Assembly: GCF_025751555.1 (NCBI RefSeq)
Contig: NZ_JAOWLB010000012.1
Coordinates: 1-64,000 of the forward strand
Reading direction: 5' to 3'
Length of the DNA stretch: 64,000 bases
Source of the DNA: Ruegeria aquimaris
GTDB lineage: Bacteria > Pseudomonadota > Alphaproteobacteria > Rhodobacterales > Rhodobacteraceae
Made by a program: the position numbers and the translations under genes. Below the pieces are notes generated by a model, which ran no database searches, was not told the origin of the DNA, and saw nothing but the letters and a program-made list of their open reading frames with translations. Positions within the stretch are counted from its first letter, which is position 1; every line of letters starts with the position of its first letter. Positions 1-7,867 of this stretch are shown here, piece after piece.

Positions 1-75
1 GTCGCCCGTTGACTTCGAAATCAGACAGCTCAAACTGAAACAGGCAGGTGTCTAGGAAACTAGGGGCACCTCAGA
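1..75 (+). mobile_element. 3' end of an IS3-family element (transposase C-terminus plus terminal repeat)
   Basis: Reading from base 2 gives a short open frame, SPVDFEIRQLKLKQAGV, that stops at 53-55. This resembles the C-terminus typical of IS3-family OrfB integrases (an SPxxFE motif close to the end, then a QAGV-like tail). Directly after the stop comes a short dyad, ctaggaaactag, followed by ggggcacctca, which looks like the terminal inverted repeat. The rest of the element lies outside the window. The identity rests on 17 residues, so the family call is probable, not proven. It abuts the decayed IS5-family copy that follows, suggesting that this element inserted into it. Confidence 0.55.
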
Positions 76-480
76 CATAGGGTGCGCTGTCGATCAGCCC
101 GCCCTTCGTTCGACCAATCAGACGCCCGCGCTGGTCGTCGAGCCCCCCTTTTTCGCCCGCAGGCTCGAAGCCGTGCGGTACGGCTTCAGCTAGGTCGCGT
201 CGATCATGTTGGTCTTCTGATCAGTGCCCTCGGAGGCCCGTCCCTCCATCATCCTGGCAAACACTCCCATGTCACCCCACCGCTTCCATCCGTTGTAGAG
301 TGTCTTGGGCGGCCCATACTCCCGCAGCGCATCGCACTACCGCAAGCCATTACGATTGAAGAATATTATTCCACTCAGAACCCGGCGATCATCCACCCGA
401 GGCTTGCCATGGCTCCTCGGAAAGAAAGGTCGCAGCCGCGCCATCTGCTCGTCAGTCAGCCAGAAAAGGTTGCTCATCAT
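76..480 (-). pseudogene. decayed IS5-family (IS427-group-like) transposase fragment
   Basis: On the minus strand from the ATG at 475-477 the translation begins MSNLFWLTDEQMARLRPFFP and continues with RVDDRRVLSGIIFFNRNGLR, a well-known start of IS5-family transposases common in alphaproteobacteria. The frame is broken by TAG codons at 337-339 and 190-192. A frameshift near 120-135 restores the RGRLIGRTKGG segment in another frame. The catalytic C-terminal half is missing, cut off where the IS3-family end begins. It is therefore a dead remnant. Several conserved positions are also substituted, which suggests old decay. Confidence 0.8.
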
Positions 481-859
481 TACCCACATCAGTTCGGGAG
501 CTTGAATCACGCGGGCAAGGCGGCCTCAAGCCGACTAATGCATCCTGACCCTTCTGTATCCCGGATCTGGTAGCGTGGTCCCGTCACGTGTCCCCGCCGA
601 TCCGGATCAGCAGAGGAACCGGACCAATTCGCCCTGCGATAGCGGGCGGGAGACCGCTTGCGCATGCGACCCGTCTAAAGCCATGGATTTGCGAAATGAA
701 TCCTCAGAGGTCAGTGTTCAGCAGCAATTTCGAATGCTCCGTTCTCTGATCGGTGTTGGCGCACCGTCGCTGTGACGGGTATGCCGGGGTTGGTAGCAGT
801 TCGGCACCCCGCGCGGTGCTGCGCTTGCGCGGCCGGGCCTCGATCTCCGACGTGCCAGG
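481..859. other. intergenic stretch beside the IS remnants, no gene recognised
   Basis: No open frame here has recognisable protein features or a convincing ribosome binding site. The first part may hold the outer end of the decayed IS5-family element, but I could not identify an inverted repeat. The rest lies downstream of the minus-strand isomerase gene and shows no clear terminator. It is best read as decayed sequence left by past insertions. Confidence 0.5.
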
Positions 860-1501
860 TCAGCCGACCGGCGGGTTTCGCCAGGTGCCAGGCCGAAACG
901 GTCGCATCAGGGCGCGGGCGACCAGGTCCAACCGGTCCTGACCGTAGAACGGGTCGCCATCGACCACATAGCTGGGCGATCCGAACAGCGCCCGATCTAT
1001 CGCCTCTTGCGTATTGGCGGCCTGTTCAGCCAGGGCCGGTTCCGATCGCGCGGCGGTCAACAGCGGCTCGGGCTCCATGCCCAGGCCCGCGATCAGGTGG
1101 TTCAGCAGGCCCGGATCGGCGATATCGGCATCGTCGCGCCAATGGGCCTGGAGAATCGCAAAGGAGAGCGCGTTCACATCCAGCCCGGCCCGTTGCGCCG
1201 CGATGATCACCCCATTGGGCAGGTCGAGTGGATTGTCGTGATAAGTCGGGCGATGGTCGATCACCGGCACGCCGCGCCACTCCGCCCAGCGTTCGATCTC
1301 GCGACCAAAGAAATAGTCCACATGCGCCTTACTGCGCTCGGCAAAGGTGAGACCGCCCGCCGCCTCGACCACCGGGCTGAGCAGGATAGGGCGATGCACC
1401 AGCTCTGTACCGGGATGGGTGGCGCAGATGCGATACAGCTCTTGCGCACCGAGATAGGCATAGGCGGAATGGGCGGAATAGAAATAGTCGATACGGGCCA
1501 T
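860..1501 (-). CDS. 2-hydroxychromene-2-carboxylate isomerase / DsbA-family (GST-kappa-like) protein
   Basis: This 213-residue protein has the DsbA-like thioredoxin fold of the HCCA isomerase/GST-kappa family. The N-terminus MARIDYFYSAHSAYAYLG carries the serine and YAYLG turn where this family binds glutathione. Near the C-terminus, FGSPSYVVDGDPFYGQDR matches the conserved G-x-P-x-F/Y-V-V-x-x-x-x-F-x-G-Q-D-R block. There is no CxxC, so it should act as an isomerase or transferase, not a disulfide oxidase. Physiological substrates of such proteins outside naphthalene degradation are mostly unknown. The start at 1501 is preferred over an upstream ATG because the family motif begins there. It lies between the ribosomal operon terminator and the IS remnants. 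Confidence 0.8.
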   Translation of the reverse strand: MARIDYFYSAHSAYAYLGAQELYRICATHPGTELVHRPILLSPVVEAAGGLTFAERSKAHVDYFFGREIERWAEWRGVPVIDHRPTYHDNPLDLPNGVIIAAQRAGLDVNALSFAILQAHWRDDADIADPGLLNHLIAGLGMEPEPLLTAARSEPALAEQAANTQEAIDRALFGSPSYVVDGDPFYGQDRLDLVARALMRPFRPGTWRNPPVG

Positions 1502-1580
1502 ATCAGGCAGGTTAGGCGGTCGGCGATGGCACCGCATCCCGTGCCTTGTCCAAACACGCGAAATTGATCTGCCCGGTACA

Positions 1581-1614
1581 AAACGAAAACGCCCCCGGAT
1601 GACCGGGGGCGTTT
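1581..1614 (-). terminator. Rho-independent terminator after rpmD
   Basis: A perfect 12-bp stem (aaacgcccccgg / ccgggggcgttt, loop atga) is followed on the minus strand by a T-rich run. It sits 22 bases beyond the rpmD stop and should end transcription of the second ribosomal protein block. It separates that block from the isomerase gene. Confidence 0.9.
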
Positions 1615-1635
1615 CAACTGTCCATCGAGAGGGGA

Positions 1636-1824
1636 TTAGCCGCGCTCTTCGACGATCTCGACCAGATGCGGGATCTTGCGGATCATACCGCGGACCGAGG
1701 GGGTATCCTCCAGCTCACGGGTCTTGTGCATCTTGTTCAGGCCCAGACCGATCAGGGTTGCGCGCTGGTCTGCGGGGCGGCGGATCGGCGAGCCGATCTG
1801 CTTGACGACGATGGTTTTTGCCAT
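1636..1824 (-). CDS. rpmD: 50S ribosomal protein L30
   Basis: The 62-residue product begins [17 protein letters not shown] and has the L30 pattern of an IGS..R....Q..TL.GLGL.K block followed by a basic HK segment. Length is normal for a bacterial L30. It is part of the large subunit near helix 38 of 23S rRNA. It follows rpsE by 12 bases and is the last gene of this ribosomal block, with a strong terminator directly after it. In most bacteria rplO and secY follow rpmD; here they do not follow immediately. Confidence 0.97.
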   Translation of the reverse strand: MAKTIVVKQIGSPIRRPADQRATLIGLGLNKMHKTRELEDTPSVRGMIRKIPHLVEIVEERG

Positions 1825-1836
1825 GGTGACGACTCC

Positions 1837-2415
1837 TTACGCTTCGACGGCTTCAGCAGCCGGTGCTTCGTCCCGCTTGGGCAGGATGTCGGCGACCTTC
1901 TTGCCACGGCGCTGTGCGACAGAGCGCGGGCTCTGCTCTTTTTTCAGGCCGTCGATGGTGGCGCGGATCATGTTGTAGGGGTTCGCGCTGCCCAGCGACT
2001 TGGACACCACGTCCTTGACGCCCAGCATTTCGAAAACGGCGCGCATCGGACCACCGGCGATGATACCGGTACCTTCGGGCGCGGCGCGCATGACGACCTT
2101 ACCGGCGCCGTGACGGCCTTCGATGTCGTGATGCAGGGTGCGGCCTTCGCGCAGCTGCACGCGGATCATTTGGCGCTTGGCCTGCTCGGTGGCCTTGCGG
2201 ATGGCCTCGGGCACTTCTTTCGCCTTGCCCTTGCCAAAGCCGACGCGGCCTTTCTGGTCGCCGACGACGACGAGTGCTGCGAAGCCGAAGCGCTTGCCGC
2301 CCTTGACGGTTTTCGACACGCGGTTGATCGCGACAAGGCGATCGGCGAATTCGGGAGCGGCTTCTTCGCGGTCGCGGCGGGGGCCACGCTCGCGGCGGTT
2401 TTCACGTTCTGCCAT
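1837..2415 (-). CDS. rpsE: 30S ribosomal protein S5
   Basis: The product is 192 residues, slightly longer than the E. coli protein because of a charged N-terminal extension ([18 protein letters not shown]) and an Ala/Glu-rich tail. The core starts at about residue 22. It holds the double-stranded-RNA-binding S5 domain with [20 protein letters not shown] and the C-terminal domain with [16 protein letters not shown]5 helps decoding fidelity and lies at the mRNA entry site. A 166-base gap separates it from rplR, wider than other junctions in this operon, and contains GC-rich dyads. Confidence 0.97.
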   Translation of the reverse strand: MAERENRRERGPRRDREEAAPEFADRLVAINRVSKTVKGGKRFGFAALVVVGDQKGRVGFGKGKAKEVPEAIRKATEQAKRQMIRVQLREGRTLHHDIEGRHGAGKVVMRAAPEGTGIIAGGPMRAVFEMLGVKDVVSKSLGSANPYNMIRATIDGLKKEQSPRSVAQRRGKKVADILPKRDEAPAAEAVEA

Positions 2416-2581
2416 ATGGCATTCCTCTTTCTCGGTTGCGCGCGTTCGAAAGCGAAGGCGCTGTTGTCTCCAATCCTGGTGGGCGGCACAAGCCGAAGCC
2501 CCCGGATCATCGGAGCGGCCCGGAGGCCGCCCTCGGTTCTTGTTGCGATACGGACCCCCGATGGTCAGGGGCCCAATCGCC

Positions 2582-2941
2582 TTAGATCTTCAGCCCGCCT
2601 TCACGCGCGGCGTCGGCCAAGGCCTTCACCTTGCCGTGGAACAGGAAACCGCCACGGTCGAAGTAAGCTTCGGTCACACCGGCCTTGGCTGCGCGCTCGG
2701 CGATTGCCGCGCCCACTTTCTTGGCCGCTTCGACGTTGTTCTTGCCAACCACTCCCAGGTCTTTCTCCATGGTCGATGCGGCGGCAAGGGTCACGCCGCG
2801 AACGTCGTCGATCAGCTGGCAGCTGATGTTCTTGTTCGAGCGGTGCACGCTGAGGCGAAGACGCCCGGCGTTGACCTTGCGGAGCTTGTTCCGAACGCGC
2901 AGGCGGCGCTTCAGAAACAGGGTACGTTTGCTGTTTGCCAT
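2582..2941 (-). CDS. rplR: 50S ribosomal protein L18
   Basis: The 119-residue protein starts [20 protein letters not shown] and shows the L18 core [19 protein letters not shown], the conserved 5S rRNA-binding surface, ending in [25 protein letters not shown]18 binds 5S rRNA together with L5 and L25. An open frame extends 32 codons further upstream, but it would run into rplF and lacks the family start, so 2941 is chosen. It follows rplF by 11 bases. Confidence 0.96.
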   Translation of the reverse strand: MANSKRTLFLKRRLRVRNKLRKVNAGRLRLSVHRSNKNISCQLIDDVRGVTLAAASTMEKDLGVVGKNNVEAAKKVGAAIAERAAKAGVTEAYFDRGGFLFHGKVKALADAAREGGLKI

Positions 2942-2952
2942 GATGTGCGTCC

Positions 2953-3486
2953 TTACTTCTTCTTGCCGTCTTTGCGGAAGATGAATTCGCCCTTGTAGCG
3001 GATGCCCTTGCCTTTGTACGGCTCGGGCGAACGCCACTCGCGGATCTTCGCGGCCACTTCGCCAACCTGCTGCTGGTCGATACCTTCGACGGTGATTTCG
3101 GTCTGTTTCGGGGTCGACACGGTGATGCCGGCCGGAACAGCGAAATCGACGTCGTGGCTGTAGCCCAGGTTCAGCTTGAGCACATTACCCTGCGCGTTGG
3201 CACGGTAACCCACACCGGTGATCTCCAGCTCTTTCTTGAAGCCGGTGGTCACACCGGTCACCAGATTGGCGACCATGGTGCGGGACATGCCCCACTGCTG
3301 GCGCGCCCGCTTGGACGAACCACGGGGGGTCACGGTGACAAGGTTGCCATCGACGACGATGGTGACATCGTCGGTCGCGGTGAAGCTGCGGGTGCCCTTG
3401 GGGCCCTTCACTTCGATGGTCTGGCCGGACACAGAGGCGGAAACGCCGCTGGGCAGCTCGACCGGTTTCTTACCAATACGAGACAT
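2953..3486 (-). CDS. rplF: 50S ribosomal protein L6
   Basis: This 177-residue protein begins [15 protein letters not shown], the standard L6 start, and ends with the conserved [24 protein letters not shown] region. The two tandem L6 domains span roughly residues 10-82 and 90-165. L6 sits at the base of the L7/L12 stalk next to the GTPase-associated centre. It lies 12 bases after rpsH, with an AGGAGG-like site just upstream of the start. Confidence 0.97.
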   Translation of the reverse strand: MSRIGKKPVELPSGVSASVSGQTIEVKGPKGTRSFTATDDVTIVVDGNLVTVTPRGSSKRARQQWGMSRTMVANLVTGVTTGFKKELEITGVGYRANAQGNVLKLNLGYSHDVDFAVPAGITVSTPKQTEITVEGIDQQQVGEVAAKIREWRSPEPYKGKGIRYKGEFIFRKDGKKK

Positions 3487-3498
3487 TTGCAGACCTCC

Positions 3499-3891
3499 TT
3501 AGAAGACGGTGCAGAGCACTTCGCCGCCAACGTTGTTGGTGCGCGCATTTGCGTCCGACATCACACCTTTCGGAGTGCTGACAATCGACACGCCCAGGCC
3601 CTGACGGACCGAGGGGATGTCCTTGACGCTCATGTAGACGCGGCGGCCGGGCTTGGAGACCCGCTTGAGCTCGCGAATGACAGGTTCGCCTTCGTAGTAC
3701 TTCAGGCTGATTTCAATGAGCGAGTGGCCATTGTCGTCAGTCTTGGTCTCGTAACCGCGGATGTAGCCTTCGTCGGCCAGCACATCCAGAACCCAGGCGC
3801 GCAGTTTCGAACCGGGGGTCAGAACCGTGCTCTTGTGGCGCAGTTGTGCGTTACGGATGCGGGTGAGCATATCGCCGATAGGATCGTTCAT
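3499..3891 (-). CDS. rpsH: 30S ribosomal protein S8
   Basis: The 130-residue product starts [16 protein letters not shown], diagnostic of S8. It ends with the conserved [20 protein letters not shown] segment, which contains the Ser/Thr rRNA contact loop. S8 nucleates assembly of the central 16S domain. In E. coli it also represses the spc operon by binding near rplE. Whether such a target exists here cannot be judged from inspection. It follows rpsN by 12 bases. Confidence 0.97.
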   Translation of the reverse strand: MNDPIGDMLTRIRNAQLRHKSTVLTPGSKLRAWVLDVLADEGYIRGYETKTDDNGHSLIEISLKYYEGEPVIRELKRVSKPGRRVYMSVKDIPSVRQGLGVSIVSTPKGVMSDANARTNNVGGEVLCTVF

Positions 3892-3903
3892 ATCGCTCTC
3901 TCC

Positions 3904-4209
3904 TTACCAGCTCGATTTCACCAGACCGGGGATCTGACCAGCAGAACCCAGGTCGCGCAGCATGATCCGGCTGACCTTGAGCTTACGGTAGTAAGCGTGC
4001 GGACGGCCGGTGAGCTGGCAGCGGTTGTGAAGACGGGTCGCCGAGCTGTTGCGCGGCAGTTTCGCCAGCTTCAGGCGCGCTTTGAAGCGCTCTTCCATCG
4101 GGCGGCTTTCGTCGTTTGCGATTTCTTTCAGCTCGGCGCGCTTTGCGGCATATTGTGCCACCAGGCGCTCGCGCTTCTTCTCGCGTTCGATCATGCTTTT
4201 CTTAGCCAT
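3904..4209 (-). CDS. rpsN: 30S ribosomal protein S14 (long, zinc-independent form)
   Basis: At 101 residues this is the long S14 type. It starts [18 protein letters not shown] and has the conserved [25 protein letters not shown] segment and the C-terminal PGLVKSSW. Only one cysteine is present, so the CxxC zinc sites of the short paralogue are absent. S14 belongs to the 30S head near the tRNA sites. It lies 17 bases downstream of rplE. Confidence 0.96.
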   Translation of the reverse strand: MAKKSMIEREKKRERLVAQYAAKRAELKEIANDESRPMEERFKARLKLAKLPRNSSATRLHNRCQLTGRPHAYYRKLKVSRIMLRDLGSAGQIPGLVKSSW

Positions 4210-4226
4210 GTCTAATCCTCGCGCGC

Positions 4227-4787
4227 TTATGCGTTGAACGGCACGTTGAAGTGCTTCAACAGGCTCTTGGCTTCGGCGTCGGTTTTCGCGGTGGTGGCGA
4301 TGATGATATCCATGCCCCAGACCTCGTCGACCTTGTCGAAATCGATTTCCGGGAACACGATGTGTTCCTTGATGCCCATGGCAAAGTTGCCACGACCGTC
4401 GAAGGACGGCTTCACACCACGGAAGTCGCGGATGCGGGGCATCGCGATGGTGGTCAGACGGTCAAGGAATTCATACATGCGGTCACCGCGCAGGGTCACC
4501 TTGGCGCCCAACGGCATCTCTTCGCGCACGCGGAAGCCGGCGATCGACTTCTTGGCCTTGGTGGTGACGGCTTTCTGGCCGGCGATCTTGCTCAGGTCTT
4601 CCTGAGCCGACTTGGCCTTCTTGCTGTCACGGACGGCTTCGGCGCCGCAGCCGATGTTCAGAACGATCTTGTCCAGCTTGGGGATCATCATGTCGTTCTT
4701 GTAGCCGAACTCTTCTTTCAGAGCGGCGCGGATGCGGTCCTTGTAGTCGGCCTTGAGGCGCGGGGTATAGTTTGCAGCGTCAAGCAT
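4227..4787 (-). CDS. rplE: 50S ribosomal protein L5
   Basis: The protein is 186 residues and has the L5 hallmarks [33 protein letters not shown]-like [19 protein letters not shown] and the C-terminal [22 protein letters not shown]5 binds 5S rRNA and contacts P-site tRNA. Its start overlaps the end of rplX by 8 bases, implying translational coupling. Confidence 0.97.
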   Translation of the reverse strand: MLDAANYTPRLKADYKDRIRAALKEEFGYKNDMMIPKLDKIVLNIGCGAEAVRDSKKAKSAQEDLSKIAGQKAVTTKAKKSIAGFRVREEMPLGAKVTLRGDRMYEFLDRLTTIAMPRIRDFRGVKPSFDGRGNFAMGIKEHIVFPEIDFDKVDEVWGMDIIIATTAKTDAEAKSLLKHFNVPFNA

Positions 4788-5091
4788 CGATCACGTCCCC
4801 CGTGGTCTTGGCGAAGCGGACTTTCTTGTCGCCTTCCATGCGGAAGCCGACGCGGGTTGCCTTGCCGTTCTTGTCCAGCAGCGCCAGGTTCGACAGGTCG
4901 ATCGGCAGTGCCTTGGGCAGGCGGCCACCTTGCGAGGTCTGGGTCTGGCGGGTGTGGCGGATGGCGATGTTCACGCCGTCGACAACAGCTTTGCCGGCTT
5001 TCGGGTCGACAGAGGTGATGGTCCCCTCTTTGCCCTTGTCCTTGCCGGCCAGCACGACGACCTTGTCGCCTTTGCGGAGTTTTGCGGCCAT
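4780..5091 (-). CDS. rplX: 50S ribosomal protein L24
   Basis: This 103-residue protein shows the KOW motif at its N-terminus ([21 protein letters not shown]), followed by the L24 basic region [21 protein letters not shown]24 is an early assembly initiator for the 50S subunit near the exit tunnel. The start codon lies 2 bases after the rplN stop, and the 3' end overlaps rplE by 8 bases. Confidence 0.97.
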   Translation of the reverse strand: MAAKLRKGDKVVVLAGKDKGKEGTITSVDPKAGKAVVDGVNIAIRHTRQTQTSQGGRLPKALPIDLSNLALLDKNGKATRVGFRMEGDKKVRFAKTTGDVIDA

Positions 5092-5093
5092 GG

Positions 5094-5462
5094 TTACAGC
5101 ACCTCCGGAGCCAGCGAGATGATCTTCATGAAGTTCTTCGCGCGCAGTTCGCGAACAACCGGTCCAAAGATACGGGTGCCGACAGGCTCGTTGTTGTTGT
5201 TCAGGATCACGGCGGCGTTGCGATCGAAACGGATCGCGGTGCCGTCTTCGCGACGGACTTCCTTGGCGGTGCGCACGACGACGGCCTTGCGGACGTCACC
5301 TTTCTTCACGCGGCCGCGCGGGATGGCTTCCTTCACCGAGACGACAATGATGTCGCCGACGGAGGCGTATTTACGCTTGGAACCACCCAGGACCTTGATG
5401 CACTGCACCCGGCGAGCGCCGGAGTTGTCAGCGACATCCAGATTGGTCTGCATCTGGATCAT
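5094..5462 (-). CDS. rplN: 50S ribosomal protein L14
   Basis: The 122-residue product begins [27 protein letters not shown], the very conserved L14 start, and ends [18 protein letters not shown]. Length and sequence are typical. L14 forms part of the bridge between subunits and the docking site for RsfS. A 75-base spacer with a partial dyad separates it from rpsQ. Confidence 0.98.
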   Translation of the reverse strand: MIQMQTNLDVADNSGARRVQCIKVLGGSKRKYASVGDIIVVSVKEAIPRGRVKKGDVRKAVVVRTAKEVRREDGTAIRFDRNAAVILNNNNEPVGTRIFGPVVRELRAKNFMKIISLAPEVL

Positions 5463-5537
5463 GTGGTTTCTCCCGACCTGTGGGGGCTGGTCTTTTTAGA
5501 TCCCCCAGGGTTTCGACAATTGGCAGGTGCCAGAGGC

Positions 5538-5768
5538 TTACGCCTCCAGAACCTCCCAGCGTTTGGTTTTCGACTTGGGCGCACATTCGATGATGCGGAC
5601 CGTGTCACCCACCTTGAAGGTGTTGTTTTCGTCGTGAGCCCGGTATTTCTTGGACTTACGGACGGTCTTTTGCAGCAGCGGATGCTTGAAGCGGCGCTCG
5701 ACCAGAACGGTTACGGTCTGGGCGTTGGCGTCGCTGGTCACGGTGCCTTGCAGAATACGTTTGGGCAT
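5538..5768 (-). CDS. rpsQ: 30S ribosomal protein S17
   Basis: This 76-residue OB-fold protein starts [30 protein letters not shown] and has the S17 signature [15 protein letters not shown]. It binds 16S rRNA early in 30S assembly. It lies 12 bases after rpmC in the same operon. Confidence 0.97.
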   Translation of the reverse strand: MPKRILQGTVTSDANAQTVTVLVERRFKHPLLQKTVRKSKKYRAHDENNTFKVGDTVRIIECAPKSKTKRWEVLEA

Positions 5769-5780
5769 CTCTCAGGCTCC

Positions 5781-5981
5781 TCAGTTCGCAGCTTCGGCGG
5801 CTTTTTCGTTCAGCACGGTGATGACGCGCGCGACATCGCGGCGCACAGTGCGGATACGGGCGTTGTTTTCGAGTTGGCCGGTTGCCTGCTGGAAGCGCAG
5901 GTTGAACGCTTCTTTCTTGAGGTTGACCAGCTCTTCCCGGAGCTGATCCGGGGTCTTGTTACGCAGTTCCTGGGCGTTCAT
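5781..5981 (-). CDS. rpmC: 50S ribosomal protein L29
   Basis: The product of 66 residues is the two-helix L29 ([39 protein letters not shown]...). L29 lies beside the polypeptide exit and forms part of the SRP/trigger-factor docking site with L23. In most bacteria rpmC follows rplP directly. Here it is the first gene of its own transcription unit, with its own promoter at 6099-6127 and a leader of about 110 bases. A good AAAGGA ribosome binding site precedes the start. Confidence 0.97.
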   Translation of the reverse strand: MNAQELRNKTPDQLREELVNLKKEAFNLRFQQATGQLENNARIRTVRRDVARVITVLNEKAAEAAN

Positions 5982-6063
5982 CGCCTTTTTCCTTTGCTCA
6001 AAACACCAGAAGGCCCCGTAGCCGGGTCACCCTTGACCTGGTGGATGAATGACAACAAGCGAA

Positions 6064-6083
6064 TCCCCCGCAAAGACGGGGGA
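6064..6083 (-). promoter_or_regulatory. hairpin in the rpmC leader
   Basis: Inside the predicted 5' leader of the rpmC operon a CCCCCG / CGGGGG stem with a TCTTTG loop forms shortly after the transcription start. There is no T-run behind it, so it is not a plain terminator. It could protect the mRNA 5' end or take part in ribosomal-protein autoregulation; the function is inferred only. Confidence 0.45.
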
Positions 6084-6098
6084 GCCGCAAGATGCCGC

Positions 6099-6127
6099 TC
6101 TATAGGAGAGTTGCATCGGAAGGGCAA
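6099..6127 (-). promoter_or_regulatory. sigma-70 promoter of the rpmC ribosomal block
   Basis: The minus strand carries TTGCCC, exactly 17 bases, then TATAGA. This is a strong housekeeping promoter about 110 bases upstream of the rpmC start. It explains how the second ribosomal block is transcribed although it is detached from rplP. Confidence 0.8.
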
Positions 6128-6237
6128 GCGGAAGTTGACCTGATTGCCGGGAGGGTTCATATTGCGGCGCACAACCAAAAGATTTATCGCGTTCGCTGGA
6201 GTTTTCCGGCGATTTTAGACTGAACGGTTTATCAAAT

Positions 6238-6384
6238 ATGACTTTTGCTGCCTTGCTGCCCACTGTGATTTCAGATCTTCCCCTGTCCGGGCCAGCATTA
6301 TTGCCCGTCGTCGCCGCTGGCTATGTCCTGAGCATCATCGGAGCGTCCATTCTGATGCGCAAGCTGCGCAACTGGCTGACCTGA
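6238..6384 (+). CDS. small predicted single-pass membrane protein (48 aa)
   Basis: An open frame of 48 residues starts MTFAALLPTVISDLPLSG, has a hydrophobic segment ALLPVVAAGYVLSIIGASIL at about residues 19-38, and ends in a basic tail (MRKLRNWLT). The composition fits a small N-out, C-in membrane protein, and codon choice is GC-rich at third positions in the coding part. No strong ribosome binding site is seen upstream, where the sequence is AT-rich, and I do not recognise a family. It converges with the cyclic-nucleotide-binding gene, ending 8 bases before that gene's stop. It may be real but needs expression evidence. Confidence 0.45.
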   Translation: MTFAALLPTVISDLPLSGPALLPVVAAGYVLSIIGASILMRKLRNWLT

Positions 6385-6391
6385 TCACAGG

Positions 6392-7069
6392 TCACGGGCC
6401 GTCGCCCGGACCGGTTGCGTTCTGGAACACCAGTTTCGCCCGCATGTCCCGGGCGATTCCCAACTCGAGCACGCTCATCGTGGCCGGGGAAGTGTCGCGC
6501 AGGCGCGCAAGCTTGACCCGTTCGATGCGCCAAACCCGGGCGCGGCTCTGGACCGTGGCGGTGGCCACCGCCCGCCCATCCCCCATCAACGACATCTCGC
6601 CGATGAAATGGCCGCCCGTGACCACGCGGAGCAGGCGACCATGCGCCTCGATCCGGATGTTGCCATCGTCTAGATAGGTCAGGAAATCGGGGGGCTGCCC
6701 CTCGCGTGTCAGCACGGTACCGGGGGCCAGCGTTTCCCACCGGCCGTGATCGAGGAACCGCCGGGTGCGGCCCGGCGACAAGCCCGGCAGCAGGGTGTCG
6801 CGAAACCGCTGCTCCTCGGCCGAGAAGCTGGCCCGACGATCATTGCGCCACAGGATGAAGAGCTCGGCCAGGTTGACCAGGATCAGAAGCGTCTGCCAGA
6901 ACACACCAACGGGATTGTTGAGCCAATAGTAATCGAAGGCGATGCCCGCCAGCGCCGAAGCGATCACAAAGAGCCGCAGCCAGAGCATGCGGCGCATCAG
7001 CATCGACAGGACGAGCAGGAGATAGGACAGATGTCCCGCCCAGCCGTCGGTTATGAAGCTCAGATCCAT
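6392..7069 (-). CDS. membrane protein with a Popeye-like arrangement and a cyclic-nucleotide-binding domain
   Basis: The 225-residue product has three closely spaced hydrophobic segments in residues 10-75 (LSYLLLVLSMLM, LFVIASALAGIAFDYYWL, FWQTLLILVNLAELFILW). A cNMP-binding beta-roll of the Crp/Fnr type follows at about residues 100-200, including GTVLTREGQPPDFLTYLDDG, GGHFIGEMSLMGDGRAVATATV. No helix-turn-helix follows, so it is not a transcription factor. The layout resembles Popeye-domain (POPDC) proteins, membrane cAMP effectors best known in animals. Ligand and role are unknown. I chose the start at 7069 because the residues before it are not hydrophobic; 7099 is the alternative. The neighbouring genes suggest no shared pathway. 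Confidence 0.72.
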   Translation of the reverse strand: MDLSFITDGWAGHLSYLLLVLSMLMRRMLWLRLFVIASALAGIAFDYYWLNNPVGVFWQTLLILVNLAELFILWRNDRRASFSAEEQRFRDTLLPGLSPGRTRRFLDHGRWETLAPGTVLTREGQPPDFLTYLDDGNIRIEAHGRLLRVVTGGHFIGEMSLMGDGRAVATATVQSRARVWRIERVKLARLRDTSPATMSVLELGIARDMRAKLVFQNATGPGDGP

Positions 7070-7178
7070 TTCCGTGGTTCTCGCCGACCTGACCGGCACA
7101 GAGCCGACCCGGATCAGCGATATCCTGCGATCCCGGTGCAGGCAAGCTGGCTATCGTCCATGCCAGCGGGCGCAGACG

Positions 7179-7682
7179 CTAGTCGATCCGGTCAACACTG
7201 GTCGCGATACGTTCAAGAACGCCCAGCATCTGTTCCGCCTCGGAAGGTGTCAGCCGCCCGTGGACGGTCAGGAACTGGGCAATGTCGCGCCCGGTGTACC
7301 GCCCGGTCAGAGTGCCATCGCGCAGGATCAGCGCACGGCTTACCAACCCGGTTGCGGTGTCATGGCACATCCGGCATTTCGTTCGGAACAGCTGTCCCGA
7401 GGTGCGGATGGCCTGGAAATGCGCCAGAAGAATGGTGGCCTCGGCCGGTGTCAGGCGGCCGTGACCGCGCTCGAGCAGTGCGGCAACGGACCCGCCCGAG
7501 TTTCGCCCCACGAGCGGCTCTTGGCCTGCGTCCAGTTCCAGCCAGACAAAATCGCCCGCATGCGGGGAATGGCAGCCGGCACATTTGTTCTCGTAAAGCT
7601 GATGGGGGTCGGCCTCGGAGGCCAATGCCCCCGGGGCGATCAGGATCGCGAGTGCGGAAAGTGCGGCTGTCAGGCCATGCAT
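7179..7682 (-). CDS. periplasmic diheme c-type cytochrome
   Basis: The 167-residue protein has a signal peptide (MHGLTAALSALAILIAPGALA) and two haem c motifs, CAGCH at about residue 35 and CRMCH at about residue 105. Each is followed by a similar stretch (HGRLTPAEATILLAHFQAI and HGRLTPSEAEQMLGVLERI), so it is an internal duplication. It should carry electrons in the periplasm. An FNR-type site lies about 100 bases upstream, pointing to low-oxygen control. The start at 7682 is preferred over a GTG at 7691 by spacing from a GGTG site. The specific redox partner is not evident from neighbours. Confidence 0.8.
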   Translation of the reverse strand: MHGLTAALSALAILIAPGALASEADPHQLYENKCAGCHSPHAGDFVWLELDAGQEPLVGRNSGGSVAALLERGHGRLTPAEATILLAHFQAIRTSGQLFRTKCRMCHDTATGLVSRALILRDGTLTGRYTGRDIAQFLTVHGRLTPSEAEQMLGVLERIATSVDRID

Positions 7683-7781
7683 GGAAATCACCGCAAGTTG
7701 CGTTTTCCGGTCCAGAGAGTCTGGATCGCTGTCCGCGTGAAACGGACTGCTGCCTTATCGCAGTTTTTGCAGTTCCGCGCC

Positions 7782-7795
7782 TTGACCGGGATCAA
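7782..7795. promoter_or_regulatory. FNR/FnrL-type box upstream of the cytochrome gene
   Basis: TTGACCGGGATCAA matches the FNR consensus TTGAT-N4-ATCAA at 9 of 10 fixed positions. It lies about 100 bases before the cytochrome c start, suitable for activation under low oxygen by FnrL or a Dnr-type regulator. Confidence 0.65.
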
Positions 7796-7826
7796 GGGAT
7801 TGCGGGGCTCCGCCCGTTCGCACCTC

Positions 7827-7847
7827 AATCGCTCCACCGGAGCGATT
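7827..7847. other. perfect inverted repeat between cytochrome and oxygenase genes
   Basis: A 9-bp perfect stem (aatcgctcc / ggagcgatt) with a 3-base loop lies just after the oxygenase stop. There is no T-run on either strand, so it is either a transcript-end stabiliser or a weak terminator. It separates the oxygenase gene from the FNR-controlled cytochrome. Confidence 0.5.
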
Positions 7848-7867
7848 GCCGCTACGCGGACCGGGGC

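Noticed and set aside
82-573. Plus-strand open frame of 163 codons
   Set aside because: It is the antisense shadow of the decayed IS5-family transposase read on the minus strand, which shows clear family sequence.
575-775. 66-codon plus-strand frame after the IS remnants
   Set aside because: No ribosome binding site and no recognisable sequence; starts within a probable IS end.
2138-2998. Long plus-strand frame over the rpsE/rplR region
   Set aside because: Shadow of ribosomal genes on the minus strand; high GC content leaves antisense frames open throughout this window.
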